DNA of 64,000 nt from Litoditis marina (GCA_964036275.1 OZ038436.1:23029904-23093903); one strand, 5' to 3'. Counted from the stretch's first letter, positions 22,437 to 34,541 are shown. Numbers and translations: made by a program. The notes: generated from the sequence alone by a model not told the origin.

Positions 22437-22618
22437 ACATTCGTAGTTTTGCTTTACATTTGTAGAATCTGATAGTTTTTAAAATAGGACTTAACTGTAA
22501 GATTTAATCAAAATAGATTAGCTACTTTTGATTGATAATTTCAACAACGTTTCTTTTTGATAGTTTGTAGAAATAAATAATTCAATATATAATCCAAATT
22601 CATGGCTAGCGGGCTCTC

Positions 22619-22668
22619 CTGATGAGGCTCGACCGCTGTGTAGTTTCGTAGAGAGTCGGAGCCGAAAC
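22619..22668 (+). ncRNA. Hammerhead-ribozyme-like core (left arm)
   Basis: CTGATGA (22619-22625) is followed directly by a stem II, GGCTC-GAC pairing with GTC-(G)-GAGCC, and then GAAAC (22664-22668). This places the invariant CUGAUGA and GAAA boxes of the hammerhead catalytic core at the exact ends of a helix, with the usual G10.1-C11.1 closing pair. A possible short stem III (ACG/CGT) with a GUU cleavage triplet follows, but I cannot find a matching stem I, so the motif may be a truncated or dead relic. Hammerheads occur in Penelope-like elements and retrozymes of animals. Activity is not claimed. Confidence 0.45.
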
Positions 22669-22680
22669 GAACTGCGTTTG

Positions 22681-23720
22681 TTTTTAAATATGACTAAGTT
22701 CATCAAATGACAGTATTAAAGATTCCTACCTATTTTAAGTTGAGCGTTCATTATATAAACAGTAAATTAACATAAACCCGAATTTTATATATGTTTTCAT
22801 TAATCTCCCTCTCCCCTTCTTTCTTTCTCTCCTTCTCCACCCCCTTTTTTCTATTTGTCCCTTGTATCCCTTCCTTCCCCCTTTCTGGGATTGTCGGTAA
22901 TCTGCTATTTTGAACATTGTCCACTGCACTCTCGGATCATTTGTACTTGTGTCTTTCGCGTTTGGAGTGCTAGCCTCTTTTACTTTGTGACGCACTGATT
23001 TCTCACGCAGTTTCAACATTTCTCTCCGTACTGACTATTTGCTGGTTGTGGTTCGATTTCGATACACACCATTCATATTTACGAATTTTCACCAGAAATC
23101 AACGCAATCGAACTACAACACAGCGGGATAGAACATAATACATTATACAGGCCTGTTTCAAAAAAGAGTGAACCCGAGTATAGATTGAAATACTGTCCAG
23201 TATCCAATACTTGTATGCACCTAATCCACTCAACTCCTACTTTAACCTGTATCTTAACCTATCAAGGCAGACAGTTGAAAATTTGTTTGATAAAAACGAA
23301 TAATTACAAGAAAAAGTCCTCGAAATATCGATCCGCACACGGTGAGTCTCTAAGTGTTAGGTTGTATTCTAAGTGAAAGTAGCTTTGACCTGCACAAATG
23401 TAAAAAAACATGTGAATCTCACAAAAACTGAGTACACCTCTTATAATGTGAACTCTGAACCTCTTTCTTCTCTCATGGTCTGAACAAAATGACGTTAAGT
23501 ACGGAATAAGAAACCATAGTCAACTCCGATCTTAGCTGTGAACTACAGTAACCATCCTTATTTTTGGATTCTTCATGTTTCGTATGCTGTCTCATTGCCT
23601 TTTCTCTGGAATCTCCCACTTTGAATCAAAATTCCTCGCGAATATTACAATGCCTCAGAAGGTTCCTGATAATTCGTTTTAATTTCCCACCTTCACGTTC
23701 TCAACAACACAATCACATTA
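22681..23720. other. Arm sequence with no recognised gene (left)
   Basis: Contains a pyrimidine-rich patch (about 22806-22890) that by itself opens a 94-codon, Lys/Arg/Gly-rich frame on the - strand; I read that as composition rather than a gene. Confidence 0.4.
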
Positions 23721-23785
23721 CCCCCACACTACACACCAAACCTTCCAGAGGCTAAGGACTCACCCCAAGTGAGTTCGATGCCGAC
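23721..23785 (+). repeat. 65 bp two-hairpin repeat, copy 2 (left arm)
   Basis: As copy 1, with loop CCCAA instead of AACAA and CCT-TCCAG-AGG in the first stem. Confidence 0.75.
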
Positions 23786-25755
23786 CTAAGTTCATTCTTT
23801 GAAGAATTTCCTGCCCAATACATACTGGGTACAAGTGTTTTTTCTGGTTCAGATGAACTTTAGCTGGTTTTCAGATCTCTGTTTACTCTATCTAAAGAGG
23901 ACCGTAAACAGTACAAGGCGAAGGGAAGCGATAGGTTACATCCCATCTGAAAATCCTAGTTCGATTGTATCGAGAACTATATCGCAAAAAACAATAACAG
24001 TTTTGCGGAAAATCTCTGACTAAGACCTTATATTTACGGAGAAACGAGTAAATACTTGCACTGATCGTGCAAAATAGGACGATTTCTAGCTCCACGCGAC
24101 TTTTTACTCCACTTCTCGAATGGAAATGGTTGAAAACCAATCAGAGTTTTCAATAAAAAAACACTGGAAACGGTGAGCATAATGGCATTTGGATGTATTT
24201 TTTAAGCATGAACAGGGAAATTGGGGTTTATAAGTCAAGTGCAACCTAAAAGTATATTAAAAAGCAACAGAAATCTGTTATTCGTTTGTTTGGTACATAT
24301 ATCAAGATACGATCAAAAGTACCTGTTTGACATTCGCCCCATGAATCACATCCACTCCTATCTCGAAAAAACTACAACCTTCTATGGTACGTATTTGTCA
24401 TCTTGAAAATGAAATGTGCAGGACATGTCTCAAAATTAAAGTCAATCCACTCTGGATATAATAACTTTCATATGTAGTTCGTATAAGTGTAGAAGAAAAA
24501 GATGTATTTTTATAATAAACCACTGATATTTAAATACTCGTACCTGATCATTAATTTCAACAAATTGGTCCACTTCTAGTATAACGCCAAGTATGTACAT
24601 AGTAATATATAAGAGGGGGATGCAGAGCCTTTTTCCAACATGTAGTGTCCACGTTGGTATGAACATACACACATCATAACGGTATTGACAAACAAATATC
24701 ATCAATTATCTGACTTATTTCAGGTTTGTTTCTTCCTCGTGGTTCCTTTTTTGATTTCAGACGCTCACTAATATATGAACATGGTATCGAAAAGAAGGTG
24801 TGTAGAGGCTTTCTCCAAACCCCACAATGCGCATTGAAACTTGAAAATCACGGAAAAGAGTACGAGACATATTGCCTTCTGAATTAAAACGGTTCGAGTA
24901 AAACTTAACATCTGTTTGAATATGGGAATACGAAATCACGAAGTATGAAACGCGAATGAATACTCACTCACACGAGCGTTTTTGTATAATTATTGGCACA
25001 ATCGTCCAAAAACTACTTGTTCCATACTCCGTGCTGCCCTAAATACTACTCAGTCTTTATTTGTAGATAATTTAACAGACCTATTACTGAAGATCCCTAT
25101 GAACTTCCTTCATAATTCAATGATAAGCAGTAACAAACACAGTATTGCATTCGTTTTCGAACCGCACAACGGAAAACTGCTCATGGTATACAGTTTTTCA
25201 GACCTCCCTTTTTGTACGCACATGCTTTTTGTGCATCCAACTGTCTTTACAGTTAACTGAACGAACAAATTATGATCATTTGGAGTAATTCAAGAAGGGT
25301 GTAACTAAAAACTCAGTAACGTAATATTGAACAGTTCCACTAAGCATTACTATCTGGCGAAGAGACCAAGCCTAAGCCTAACGAACACGTCTTTTCAGAG
25401 AGGAATTCACTATTCTTCGTGTGTAATACTCCAGAAAGTACTACGCAAAAGGGTCACACGTATGAAACGTCATTAAATCTACAGTTTATTAGTAATGTAC
25501 TGAACACTTTGTCGAATAGAGGTCTAACTAATCACCACGTTCGTTTTTAACAAAACAGCTAACTTCAAATACCATCTGTTTTTATCATATACATATTATT
25601 TGACTACTATATTTTATAGAGGAGTGATGATTATACCTTTACGAGTATGCTTGAGTTCAGTTATTTTAATTTGTTTATCAGTTTTTGGTCATTACCAGCC
25701 AGTTCCAAGGCATACAACCAGGTCTTCTCTTACTATTAACTCATTTCTGTAACTA
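23786..25755. other. Arm sequence with no recognised gene (left)
   Basis: Short ORFs only (60-92 codons). The longest, 24982-25260 (+), starts MYNYWHNRPK and has a hydrophobic C-terminal half, but shows no recognisable family. Confidence 0.4.
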
Positions 25756-25859
25756 AAAGTCGAACATCGACTATGTGAAAGTCGACGTTCATATTTAAAA
25801 GTCGAGCATCGTATTTGCGAAAGTCGAAGTTCATCATTTAAAGTCGAACATCGACTACG
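25756..25859 (+). repeat. AAAGTCGA iteron cluster (left arm)
   Basis: Five tandem units of 20-22 bp, each starting AAAGTCGA, in alternating types: A with (A/G)CATCG at units 1, 3 and 5, and B with (C/A)GTTCAT at units 2 and 4. Type A contains the small palindrome TCGA-ACA-TCGA. Closely spaced direct repeats like this often bind a protein; here that is inference. Confidence 0.8.
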
Positions 25860-25868
25860 AAAATCATT

Positions 25869-25932
25869 CCGGCATCAAACTCACTTGTTGTGAGTCCTCA
25901 GCCTACAAAAGGTTTGGGGTGTAGTGTGGGGG
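25869..25932 (-). repeat. 65 bp two-hairpin repeat, copy 3 (left arm, inverted)
   Basis: Opposite orientation to copies 1 and 2, lying next to the iteron cluster. First stem CCT-TTTGT-AGG; second stem perfect. Confidence 0.75.
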
Positions 25933-26048
25933 TAGTAGCATGGGTGTATCGTAGTTGAGTGAGTGGTTGAAATACTTAGAACCGAATCAGAGGTACACTG
26001 CATTAAAGATTACTAAAAGTATTATAATAAATAAAACAACTTATTATA

Positions 26049-26394
26049 GAGGTGAATAAAACATAGCTATGAGCGACATCAGTGACTATCGACAATTATT
26101 ATACCAAATAGTTGTCATAGTTTCCACACTTTCATGAATCACTGATCCTTTTCCTGCGTGTGACGCTTGTGCTAAATATGTGTTATAATGTGTATAGGTC
26201 GCAATACTATGTTTGTGTACATTCGGTGTAATATTTGAATATTAACAGATAATAAACGATATATCTTGATCGATCTAATTGATATTGAACTGTTATATGT
26301 CATATTATTGAGTCAGTATGTAGAATTCAAATAATCATTTACTATCATACTATCATGCATTAAAATGCACACAGTATATCTCAACCACCTATAC
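26049..26394. other. Unpaired centre of the palindrome (346 bp)
   Basis: The only part of the element without a mirror copy. It is AT-rich with short local inverted repeats (for example TGATCGATC and ATATTTGAATATT) and no ORF of note. Its ends are set by TTATTATA (26041-26048) meeting TATAATAA (26395-26402). Confidence 0.85.
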
Positions 26395-26510
26395 TATAAT
26401 AAGTTGTTTTATTTATTATAATACTTTTAGTAATCTTTAATGCAGTGTACCTCTGATTCGGTTCTAAGTATTTCAACCACTCACTCAACTACGATACACC
26501 CATGCTACTA

Positions 26511-26574
26511 CCCCCACACTACACCCCAAACCTTTTGTAGGCTGAGGACTCACAACAAGTGAGTTTGATGCCGG
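26511..26574 (+). repeat. 65 bp two-hairpin repeat, copy 3 mirror (right arm)
   Basis: Mirror of the copy at 25869-25932. Confidence 0.75.
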
Positions 26575-26583
26575 AATGATTTT

Positions 26584-26687
26584 CGTAGTCGATGTTCGAC
26601 TTTAAATGATGAACTTCGACTTTCGCAAATACGATGCTCGACTTTTAAATATGAACGTCGACTTTCACATAGTCGATGTTCGACTTT
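26584..26687 (-). repeat. AAAGTCGA iteron cluster (right arm)
   Basis: Mirror cluster. The two clusters and two inverted 65 bp repeats flank the central spacer symmetrically. Confidence 0.8.
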
Positions 26688-28657
26688 TAGTTACAGAAAT
26701 GAGTTAATAGTAAGAGAAGACCTGGTTGTATGCCTTGGAACTGGCTGGTAATGACCAAAAACTGATAAACAAATTAAAATAACTGAACTCAAGCATACTC
26801 GTAAAGGTATAATCATCACTCCTCTATAAAATATAGTAGTCAAATAATATGTATATGATAAAAACAGATGGTATTTGAAGTTAGCTGTTTTGTTAAAAAC
26901 GAACGTGGTGATTAGTTAGACCTCTATTCGACAAAGTGTTCAGTACATTACTAATAAACTGTAGATTTAATGACGTTTCATACGTGTGACCCTTTTGCGT
27001 AGTACTTTCTGGAGTATTACACACGAAGAATAGTGAATTCCTCTCTGAAAAGACGTGTTCGTTAGGCTTAGGCTTGGTCTCTTCGCCAGATAGTAATGCT
27101 TAGTGGAACTGTTCAATATTACGTTACTGAGTTTTTAGTTACACCCTTCTTGAATTACTCCAAATGATCATAATTTGTTCGTTCAGTTAACTGTAAAGAC
27201 AGTTGGATGCACAAAAAGCATGTGCGTACAAAAAGGGAGGTCTGAAAAACTGTATACCATGAGCAGTTTTCCGTTGTGCGGTTCGAAAACGAATGCAATA
27301 CTGTGTTTGTTACTGCTTATCATTGAATTATGAAGGAAGTTCATAGGGATCTTCAGTAATAGGTCTGTTAAATTATCTACAAATAAAGACTGAGTAGTAT
27401 TTAGGGCAGCACGGAGTATGGAACAAGTAGTTTTTGGACGATTGTGCCAATAATTATACAAAAACGCTCGTGTGAGTGAGTATTCATTCGCGTTTCATAC
27501 TTCGTGATTTCGTATTCCCATATTCAAACAGATGTTAAGTTTTACTCGAACCGTTTTAATTCAGAAGGCAATATGTCTCGTACTCTTTTCCGTGATTTTC
27601 AAGTTTCAATGCGCATTGTGGGGTTTGGAGAAAGCCTCTACACACCTTCTTTTCGATACCATGTTCATATATTAGTGAGCGTCTGAAATCAAAAAAGGAA
27701 CCACGAGGAAGAAACAAACCTGAAATAAGTCAGATAATTGATGATATTTGTTTGTCAATACCGTTATGATGTGTGTATGTTCATACCAACGTGGACACTA
27801 CATGTTGGAAAAAGGCTCTGCATCCCCCTCTTATATATTACTATGTACATACTTGGCGTTATACTAGAAGTGGACCAATTTGTTGAAATTAATGATCAGG
27901 TACGAGTATTTAAATATCAGTGGTTTATTATAAAAATACATCTTTTTCTTCTACACTTATACGAACTACATATGAAAGTTATTATATCCAGAGTGGATTG
28001 ACTTTAATTTTGAGACATGTCCTGCACATTTCATTTTCAAGATGACAAATACGTACCATAGAAGGTTGTAGTTTTTTCGAGATAGGAGTGGATGTGATTC
28101 ATGGGGCGAATGTCAAACAGGTACTTTTGATCGTATCTTGATATATGTACCAAACAAACGAATAACAGATTTCTGTTGCTTTTTAATATACTTTTAGGTT
28201 GCACTTGACTTATAAACCCCAATTTCCCTGTTCATGCTTAAAAAATACATCCAAATGCCATTATGCTCACCGTTTCCAGTGTTTTTTTATTGAAAACTCT
28301 GATTGGTTTTCAACCATTTCCATTCGAGAAGTGGAGTAAAAAGTCGCGTGGAGCTAGAAATCGTCCTATTTTGCACGATCAGTGCAAGTATTTACTCGTT
28401 TCTCCGTAAATATAAGGTCTTAGTCAGAGATTTTCCGCAAAACTGTTATTGTTTTTTGCGATATAGTTCTCGATACAATCGAACTAGGATTTTCAGATGG
28501 GATGTAACCTATCGCTTCCCTTCGCCTTGTACTGTTTACGGTCCTCTTTAGATAGAGTAAACAGAGATCTGAAAACCAGCTAAAGTTCATCTGAACCAGA
28601 AAAAACACTTGTACCCAGTATGTATTGGGCAGGAAATTCTTCAAAGAATGAACTTAG
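26688..28657. other. Arm sequence with no recognised gene (right)
   Basis: Mirror of 23786-25755; the 92-codon frame recurs at 27183-27461 (-). Confidence 0.4.
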
Positions 28658-28722
28658 GTCGGCATCGAACTCACTTGGGGTGAGTCCTTAGCCTCTGGAA
28701 GGTTTGGTGTGTAGTGTGGGGG
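28658..28722 (-). repeat. 65 bp two-hairpin repeat, copy 2 mirror (right arm)
   Basis: Mirror of the copy at 23721-23785. Confidence 0.75.
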
Positions 28723-29762
28723 TAATGTGATTGTGTTGTTGAGAACGTGAAGGTGGGAAATTAAAACGAATTATCAGGAACCTTCTGAGGCATTGTAATA
28801 TTCGCGAGGAATTTTGATTCAAAGTGGGAGATTCCAGAGAAAAGGCAATGAGACAGCATACGAAACATGAAGAATCCAAAAATAAGGATGGTTACTGTAG
28901 TTCACAGCTAAGATCGGAGTTGACTATGGTTTCTTATTCCGTACTTAACGTCATTTTGTTCAGACCATGAGAGAAGAAAGAGGTTCAGAGTTCACATTAT
29001 AAGAGGTGTACTCAGTTTTTGTGAGATTCACATGTTTTTTTACATTTGTGCAGGTCAAAGCTACTTTCACTTAGAATACAACCTAACACTTAGAGACTCA
29101 CCGTGTGCGGATCGATATTTCGAGGACTTTTTCTTGTAATTATTCGTTTTTATCAAACAAATTTTCAACTGTCTGCCTTGATAGGTTAAGATACAGGTTA
29201 AAGTAGGAGTTGAGTGGATTAGGTGCATACAAGTATTGGATACTGGACAGTATTTCAATCTATACTCGGGTTCACTCTTTTTTGAAACAGGCCTGTATAA
29301 TGTATTATGTTCTATCCCGCTGTGTTGTAGTTCGATTGCGTTGATTTCTGGTGAAAATTCGTAAATATGAATGGTGTGTATCGAAATCGAACCACAACCA
29401 GCAAATAGTCAGTACGGAGAGAAATGTTGAAACTGCGTGAGAAATCAGTGCGTCACAAAGTAAAAGAGGCTAGCACTCCAAACGCGAAAGACACAAGTAC
29501 AAATGATCCGAGAGTGCAGTGGACAATGTTCAAAATAGCAGATTACCGACAATCCCAGAAAGGGGGAAGGAAGGGATACAAGGGACAAATAGAAAAAAGG
29601 GGGTGGAGAAGGAGAGAAAGAAAGAAGGGGAGAGGGAGATTAATGAAAACATATATAAAATTCGGGTTTATGTTAATTTACTGTTTATATAATGAACGCT
29701 CAACTTAAAATAGGTAGGAATCTTTAATACTGTCATTTGATGAACTTAGTCATATTTAAAAA
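28723..29762. other. Arm sequence with no recognised gene (right)
   Basis: Mirror of 22681-23720; nothing further recognised. Confidence 0.4.
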
Positions 29763-29774
29763 CAAACGCAGTTC

Positions 29775-29824
29775 GTTTCGGCTCCGACTCTCTACGAAAC
29801 TACACAGCGGTCGAGCCTCATCAG
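29775..29824 (-). ncRNA. Hammerhead-ribozyme-like core (right arm)
   Basis: Mirror of the left motif: GTTTC at 29775-29779 and TCATCAG at 29818-29824 on the + strand. Confidence 0.45.
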
Positions 29825-30006
29825 GAGAGCCCGCTAGCCATGAATTTGGATTATATATTGAATTATTTATTTCTACAAACTATCAAAAAGAAACGTTGTT
29901 GAAATTATCAATCAAAAGTAGCTAATCTATTTTGATTAAATCTTACAGTTAAGTCCTATTTTAAAAACTATCAGATTCTACAAATGTAAAGCAAAACTAC
30001 GAATGT

Positions 30007-30057
30007 GGAGAGAGAGAGAGAGAGAAAGAGAGAGAAAGAGAAAGTACAACAATTATG
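30007..30057 (-). repeat. CT-rich microsatellite (right arm)
   Basis: Reads as (GA)n on the + strand; mirror of the left run. Confidence 0.85.
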
Positions 30058-31008
30058 GAGAGGGAAAAAAAGAAGAAAGGAGGGCTTCATGTGGAGAGCG
30101 CAGAGAAATCCTGGTTTAGAGAATAACTATTATTTTCCACAGTTTTAGAGCAGTTTTTTCGAACTTTCAACTTAAAAACACTTCTGTGAGCATTACATCT
30201 GTGAGTTTTTTGAACGTTATTGCACCTGTATTGGATACGTATATTTATCATAACAGATAGTGATATAAACAAGTTTATTGACACTAAATAAATGAGAAAA
30301 TGAACTTATTGAATCAATCATTAACATATCGGGGTTTCCTCCTTCTCCTTCATTTGTGTTTCTCTCCCAATCATGAGGTTTAGTAGTCGAGTCCGAGAGC
30401 CAACGAAGCTTCTTCATAGCAGGCTGTAACTTCTGTATTCTTCTGGCAGTAGGCACATGTCCAAGGTTTCTGCAGTTTGCTCGTGTCTCAGGCCGTAATC
30501 ATTATTTTCGGACCCGTAGATTCAATGTTACTTTATTAACTGTCCTCAAGGAATCAGTTCGTTTCTAAATTTGATTTTTGAGTTAATACTTTCACTCAGT
30601 AGGTATTTGAAACCCAATCTGTAACATAAAACTTTCATCAATGTATATTTTTTCGCTTTTCAGAAGAGCGAAATACCAATTGCGTGCAGTGATAGTGATA
30701 GATACAAGTTTATGCACACGGAAACGCAAGAAAGACCGATGAAATCACAAAATCCTTTCTCCGACCTGTCAATTTCTACCACGATATACACATATATAGT
30801 AAATGGAGAAAAATTGACAGAAAACAAGAAAAACGAAAGCTAATCGCGGCGCAGTACAATTGTATATGCTCACCTCGCTAATGCTGGGTGCTATGCAATT
30901 TTTTTTATTATTTTCATTTTTTCGTTCGTTAAGTGTCGATTGGAAGACAATTATGTAGTTTTCTCAACGTCATATTTGTTTCCGAATTCTAGGGAAGCGG
31001 TTTGTTCA
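30058..31008. other. Arm sequence with no recognised gene (right)
   Basis: Mirror of 21435-22385; nothing further recognised. Confidence 0.4.
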
Positions 31009-31073
31009 GTCGGCGTCGAACTCACTTGTTGTGAGTCCTTAGCCTCCTTAAGGTTTGGGGTGTAGTGTGGGGG
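31009..31073 (-). repeat. 65 bp two-hairpin repeat, copy 1 mirror (right arm)
   Basis: Mirror of the copy at 21370-21434. Confidence 0.75.
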
Positions 31074-32991
31074 TGATGTGTGTTTTGTGTTATACGTTAG
31101 TGAAACATTTTCATAGTATGCTGCCAAAAATATCGACGTCTCTAGAAAAACAGAAAAAAAAATTACAAAAAAAAAATTTGGATTTTGTCAAATAATGTAG
31201 ACGTAATACGTGTAGTAATACAGAAAATATAGTCGCAAAACGTGAGAAATGGTTACATAACAGAAAAAAAAGGTTGCAGAGTACCCAAAATATGGAAGCT
31301 ACAGAGAGGAGAAGTGGGAAAGTGCAGCTGAAAACGAGCAGTGAGTAGCGTACAGACAAATTACTCACTCTGTATTGAAGTACAAAACAATTTCACCTAC
31401 AAAAAAAAGGTTGCTTTTAATCTAGTTGTTCTATTGTGTTCATCAACAATTCAACTTTGAGTTTTCAAACTTTTCATTTCTTCGATTGTTTTTTAATTTA
31501 TCACTGTTCGTAAATTTAGCACAAATGTGGTTCTACTACATACACTTTATTAATATACGCATACCACGGACTTTCTTCTCTTTGTTCTCATTCGGAGGGA
31601 TTTGTCATCAAAGTCTTAAGTCAACCAAAAATCTGAATAATCAAGTCATTTAGAGTGGTTTGTGCTCCGCTTTTTTGCCAGATACTCATCAATATTTATC
31701 ATTACTTCAAATCGTCTCGGTTACAAGTTTACTTTAAGCATAGAGTTATCTGCTGATGTATGTAGGAGGAAAACATTGAATATTTAGGAACAGATTCAGT
31801 AAGTCTTAAATTTTATCAAAGAAGTGTGGGGTTTGAGGAGGGCCGACAATGCCGTTAAAGAAAAATTGTGTGATTAGAGGGTACGCGTGCACAATGGAGG
31901 TAGGAGAATAGGTAAGAATACGTGATAATAGGTGAAATAGACATTCAAATGAGAAGATTGGAGTACAAAAATAATAGCATCAAAAATCAGAATACAACTG
32001 TTCTCACAGTAGACAAAAATCAAATCAGAACAGATTAAGAATCTCAGCATCTTGTTGGGTCATGGTCGAAATAGTTTTGAGTACTTATTACACTCAGCAT
32101 AATAACTTAACTATGGAATGATCGATTTTTATTGCTTCGTAGGTGAGTTGCAGTGGAAATTTCATTGTTTTCATACATTCATCACTCGTAAAGTAGTTTT
32201 CAATCACATACCATTGTTCCAACTGATTGGACAACCGCTTACTAAATGATTCGGTCACGTTTACTAAGATTGGACTTGTTTTTTGCATTGATCATCATGA
32301 CTTTCGATCGGTCACATTCGCTTGATCAATTCGCTGGGTACAAGTGCATTGTACTAGTAGCAACGACTGGGTTCTGCTTTCCTAGTATTTGTTTCTCGAT
32401 AAGAGAACTGCAATCTGAGAAAGTGTGGTAGAGTATCCACTTAGCTAAACGTATCGTTGTTCGAAGCCAACTTGAAGTAGAAACACTTCACATAAATACT
32501 GGGAAGATGTTCAGAAACAGTTCGAAGAATCGAGAAAAGTATCGAGAAAAAAGAGAGAACGGTTGAATGGGCAAACATCTAAATGGCCTTTTATGTAGAG
32601 GTTTTTTCATGTTGACTATCTAAAGTTTTACTTACACATATAATACAATGGGTCCTCCGACTCCATACTACTTCTTCATTGTGCTGTGTTCAAAAGATTA
32701 TTTGGATTACGTTCGAGTTCAATCAGAAACATTTGAATTTCACTGCTAACTTTTTGGAGTTTGGATCTGAGACCACATGATTGAGCACTACAGATCTTCG
32801 AGTTTATACTACTTTTTCCAGTACGCGACTATTTTTCTGATGTTTTTAACATGTGCCAATAACCAGTGATGTGACACACAGTGTAATAATACTTCGAAAC
32901 TACTTTCTTTTTCTCAAACTGTATAGCTTCACGTTTGAGGTTAACATAAACAGCAGTGTTCACAGAGTAATTATAGCTTCACAATTATCAG
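31074..32991. other. AT-rich arm sequence with no recognised gene (right)
   Basis: Mirror of 19451-21369. The homopolymer differences between the arms lie at its left edge. Confidence 0.4.
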
Positions 32992-33233
32992 GTTCAATAA
33001 CGGCTTTATTGATAGATGGTTTATTGGGATGGTGTCAAAAGTTCGAGCGAGTCATCAGAAGACATCATGAATAAAATACACAAGAGTTTCTCGAGGACAT
33101 AGAAGGGTTTGTAGAATTAATGCAAAACACTTGAGTGAAACGCTAAAAGAAACCCCCGAGTTTGTCAAGCCTCTAGAGTTCATTCGAAACTAAGCCTGAT
33201 TCTGGAGAGCCAGACCCGAACACTCTTGATATC
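32992..33233 (+). pseudogene. Decayed paralogue of the acidic protein (right arm)
   Basis: Mirror of the left pseudogene with the same lesions. Confidence 0.65.
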
Positions 33234-33407
33234 ACAGGAGTACTGCAATACAGTTTTTGTGAACTTTTTCTCGAACAACATAGATAATGACTACAGAGTA
33301 CAAGACGGTCGGAAATAAATATTTCATAAACTTTCTGATGGAAATTTTGGAGTTTCGGGGGTTGTATTTGTTAACCTTGACAGTTTGGCTTTCTACATTG
33401 CTTTACA

Positions 33408-33926
33408 TCACAGAAATGTCACATCACAAAAATGTTGATCGAATCGGCTATACGACTGTGAGCATAGTACACACCATTTGAATGCTAATGAATCTCTTGT
33501 AGGTTTGAAAATGTCGTATACCTCGGTACATAGTCATATATTCATTGTTTTCTCGGAGTTTCCATTTCCTTTCCAAATTAGAGTGTACACCTTTGCTGGA
33601 GGTGTTCGCGTGTAAACTGCAATTTTGTAGTTTCGAAGTGTAGCAGCGGCAGCTCTAAACGCGTCGTATCCAACTGCTTCTTGGTCTCGATCTAGATTAG
33701 CCTGTAACAAGAATTGTTCCGCCTTAGTATTCCAGCTTCTTTTTGATCTTCGAATGTTTTTAATGTCCATCCTTGCACGAATTTCCTCATTTTCGTTTCC
33801 ATGTTTGTGTGCGTAGGCTGCGTCTGCGATCAATTTGGCTAGCACTACGGTTCTGGCGAAATTGAGGTTGTCATCACATGGAACAATTCGCTTGATCTTC
33901 TTCTCCGCATCAAAGTAGTTGGGCAT
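33408..33926 (-). pseudogene. Polinton-type DNA polymerase B, N-terminal fragment (right arm)
   Basis: Mirror copy with the same in-frame TGA after 130 codons (ORF 33534-33926) and the same CxxC...HxC continuation. The shared stop shows the gene was broken before the arms were duplicated, or that the arms have since been equalised. It reads toward the centre of the element. Confidence 0.55.
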
Positions 33927-34116
33927 TCCTGGCGGCGAGCAGAGTAGAAATGCTAATCGTATGACCCCTTGTTCACCTCTCCATTTGACTATCTAATTCT
34001 CTCAAGTGTAAACTCTCTGTTGATAAGGTGACCTTATGACCCTTATTCACCTTTCCAAGTCTGACTCTCTCTCATGTAAACTATCTCTACGCTAGACTAT
34101 TGTACTGTGTGAAACA
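33927..34116. promoter_or_regulatory. Divergent intergenic region, right arm
   Basis: Mirror of the left region; the palindrome lies at 34023-34037. Confidence 0.45.
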
Positions 34117-34431
34117 GTGTTTCGCAATATGAACTACGAAAACGGTCTTATCGATATCGATTGGGAAAATTCTACAGAAGATATGGATTATGTTCCGGAA
34201 GATTTTGTCGAAGATATGGAGGGTTACGAAGATTATGTAAAAAATACTCATGAAGAAATGCACCAGGAAGTGAAAGAGTTTCTCGAGTTTTTCCAACAGA
34301 AACCTGATTTTGGAAAACCTAATCCAAACAATCTGAATATGGAAGGCTTAATAATGGAAGAGAAATTAGAGACTGGACCTGCACAGTTCTTTAACTCGGA
34401 AGATATAGATTTTGGTAGTTTTGCATCCTAA
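34117..34431 (+). CDS. Small acidic protein, intact copy (right arm)
   Basis: Mirror copy with the same 104-residue product. The frame opens at ATGTTTCGCAATATGAAC-like context (the first ATG sits just after the AACAGTG promoter-proximal segment). The TAA stop at 34429-34431 lies inside AATAAA (34430-34435), so transcript end and reading frame end nearly coincide. The gene reads outward toward the right tip. No difference between the two copies was seen. Confidence 0.6.
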   Translation: MFRNMNYENGLIDIDWENSTEDMDYVPEDFVEDMEGYEDYVKNTHEEMHQEVKEFLEFFQQKPDFGKPNPNNLNMEGLIMEEKLETGPAQFFNSEDIDFGSFAS

Positions 34432-34476
34432 TAAAAATATTTTTTATTCTTTCATTTGGTATTATTTGAAACTATA

Positions 34477-34521
34477 TTTTGTAGTTTGAACTTTTGTAGT
34501 TTGAACTTTTGTAGTTTGAAC
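34477..34521 (-). repeat. 15 bp x3 tandem repeat, right arm
   Basis: Mirror of the left 15 bp repeat. Confidence 0.9.
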
Positions 34522-34541
34522 TTTTGAAATTCCAAGCAGTT

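Larger units (their letters stand above)
17716..26048 (+). repeat. Left arm of the palindrome (8,333 bp)
   Basis: Inverted copy of the right arm, with the symmetry axis near 26221.5. Comparison shows very few differences: a C8 run here versus G9 in the right arm near the tip, GTAG plus T10 here versus GTAA plus T9 near 21277-21290, and one T/C change near 22354. Confidence 0.95.

Noticed and set aside
22619..22668. Complete type I or type III hammerhead
   Set aside because: No strand pairing with GGGCTCTC downstream (type I) and no closed stem I upstream (type III) was found, so only a core-like motif is claimed.
22735..23019. 94-codon basic ORF (mirror at 29424-29708)
   Set aside because: Half of it is purine-run translation (Lys, Arg, Gly); no homologue recognised.
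24982..25260. 92-codon ORF in each arm (also 27183-27461)
   Set aside because: No domain, no second family member, and a length expected by chance in AT-rich DNA; kept only as a note in the arm description.
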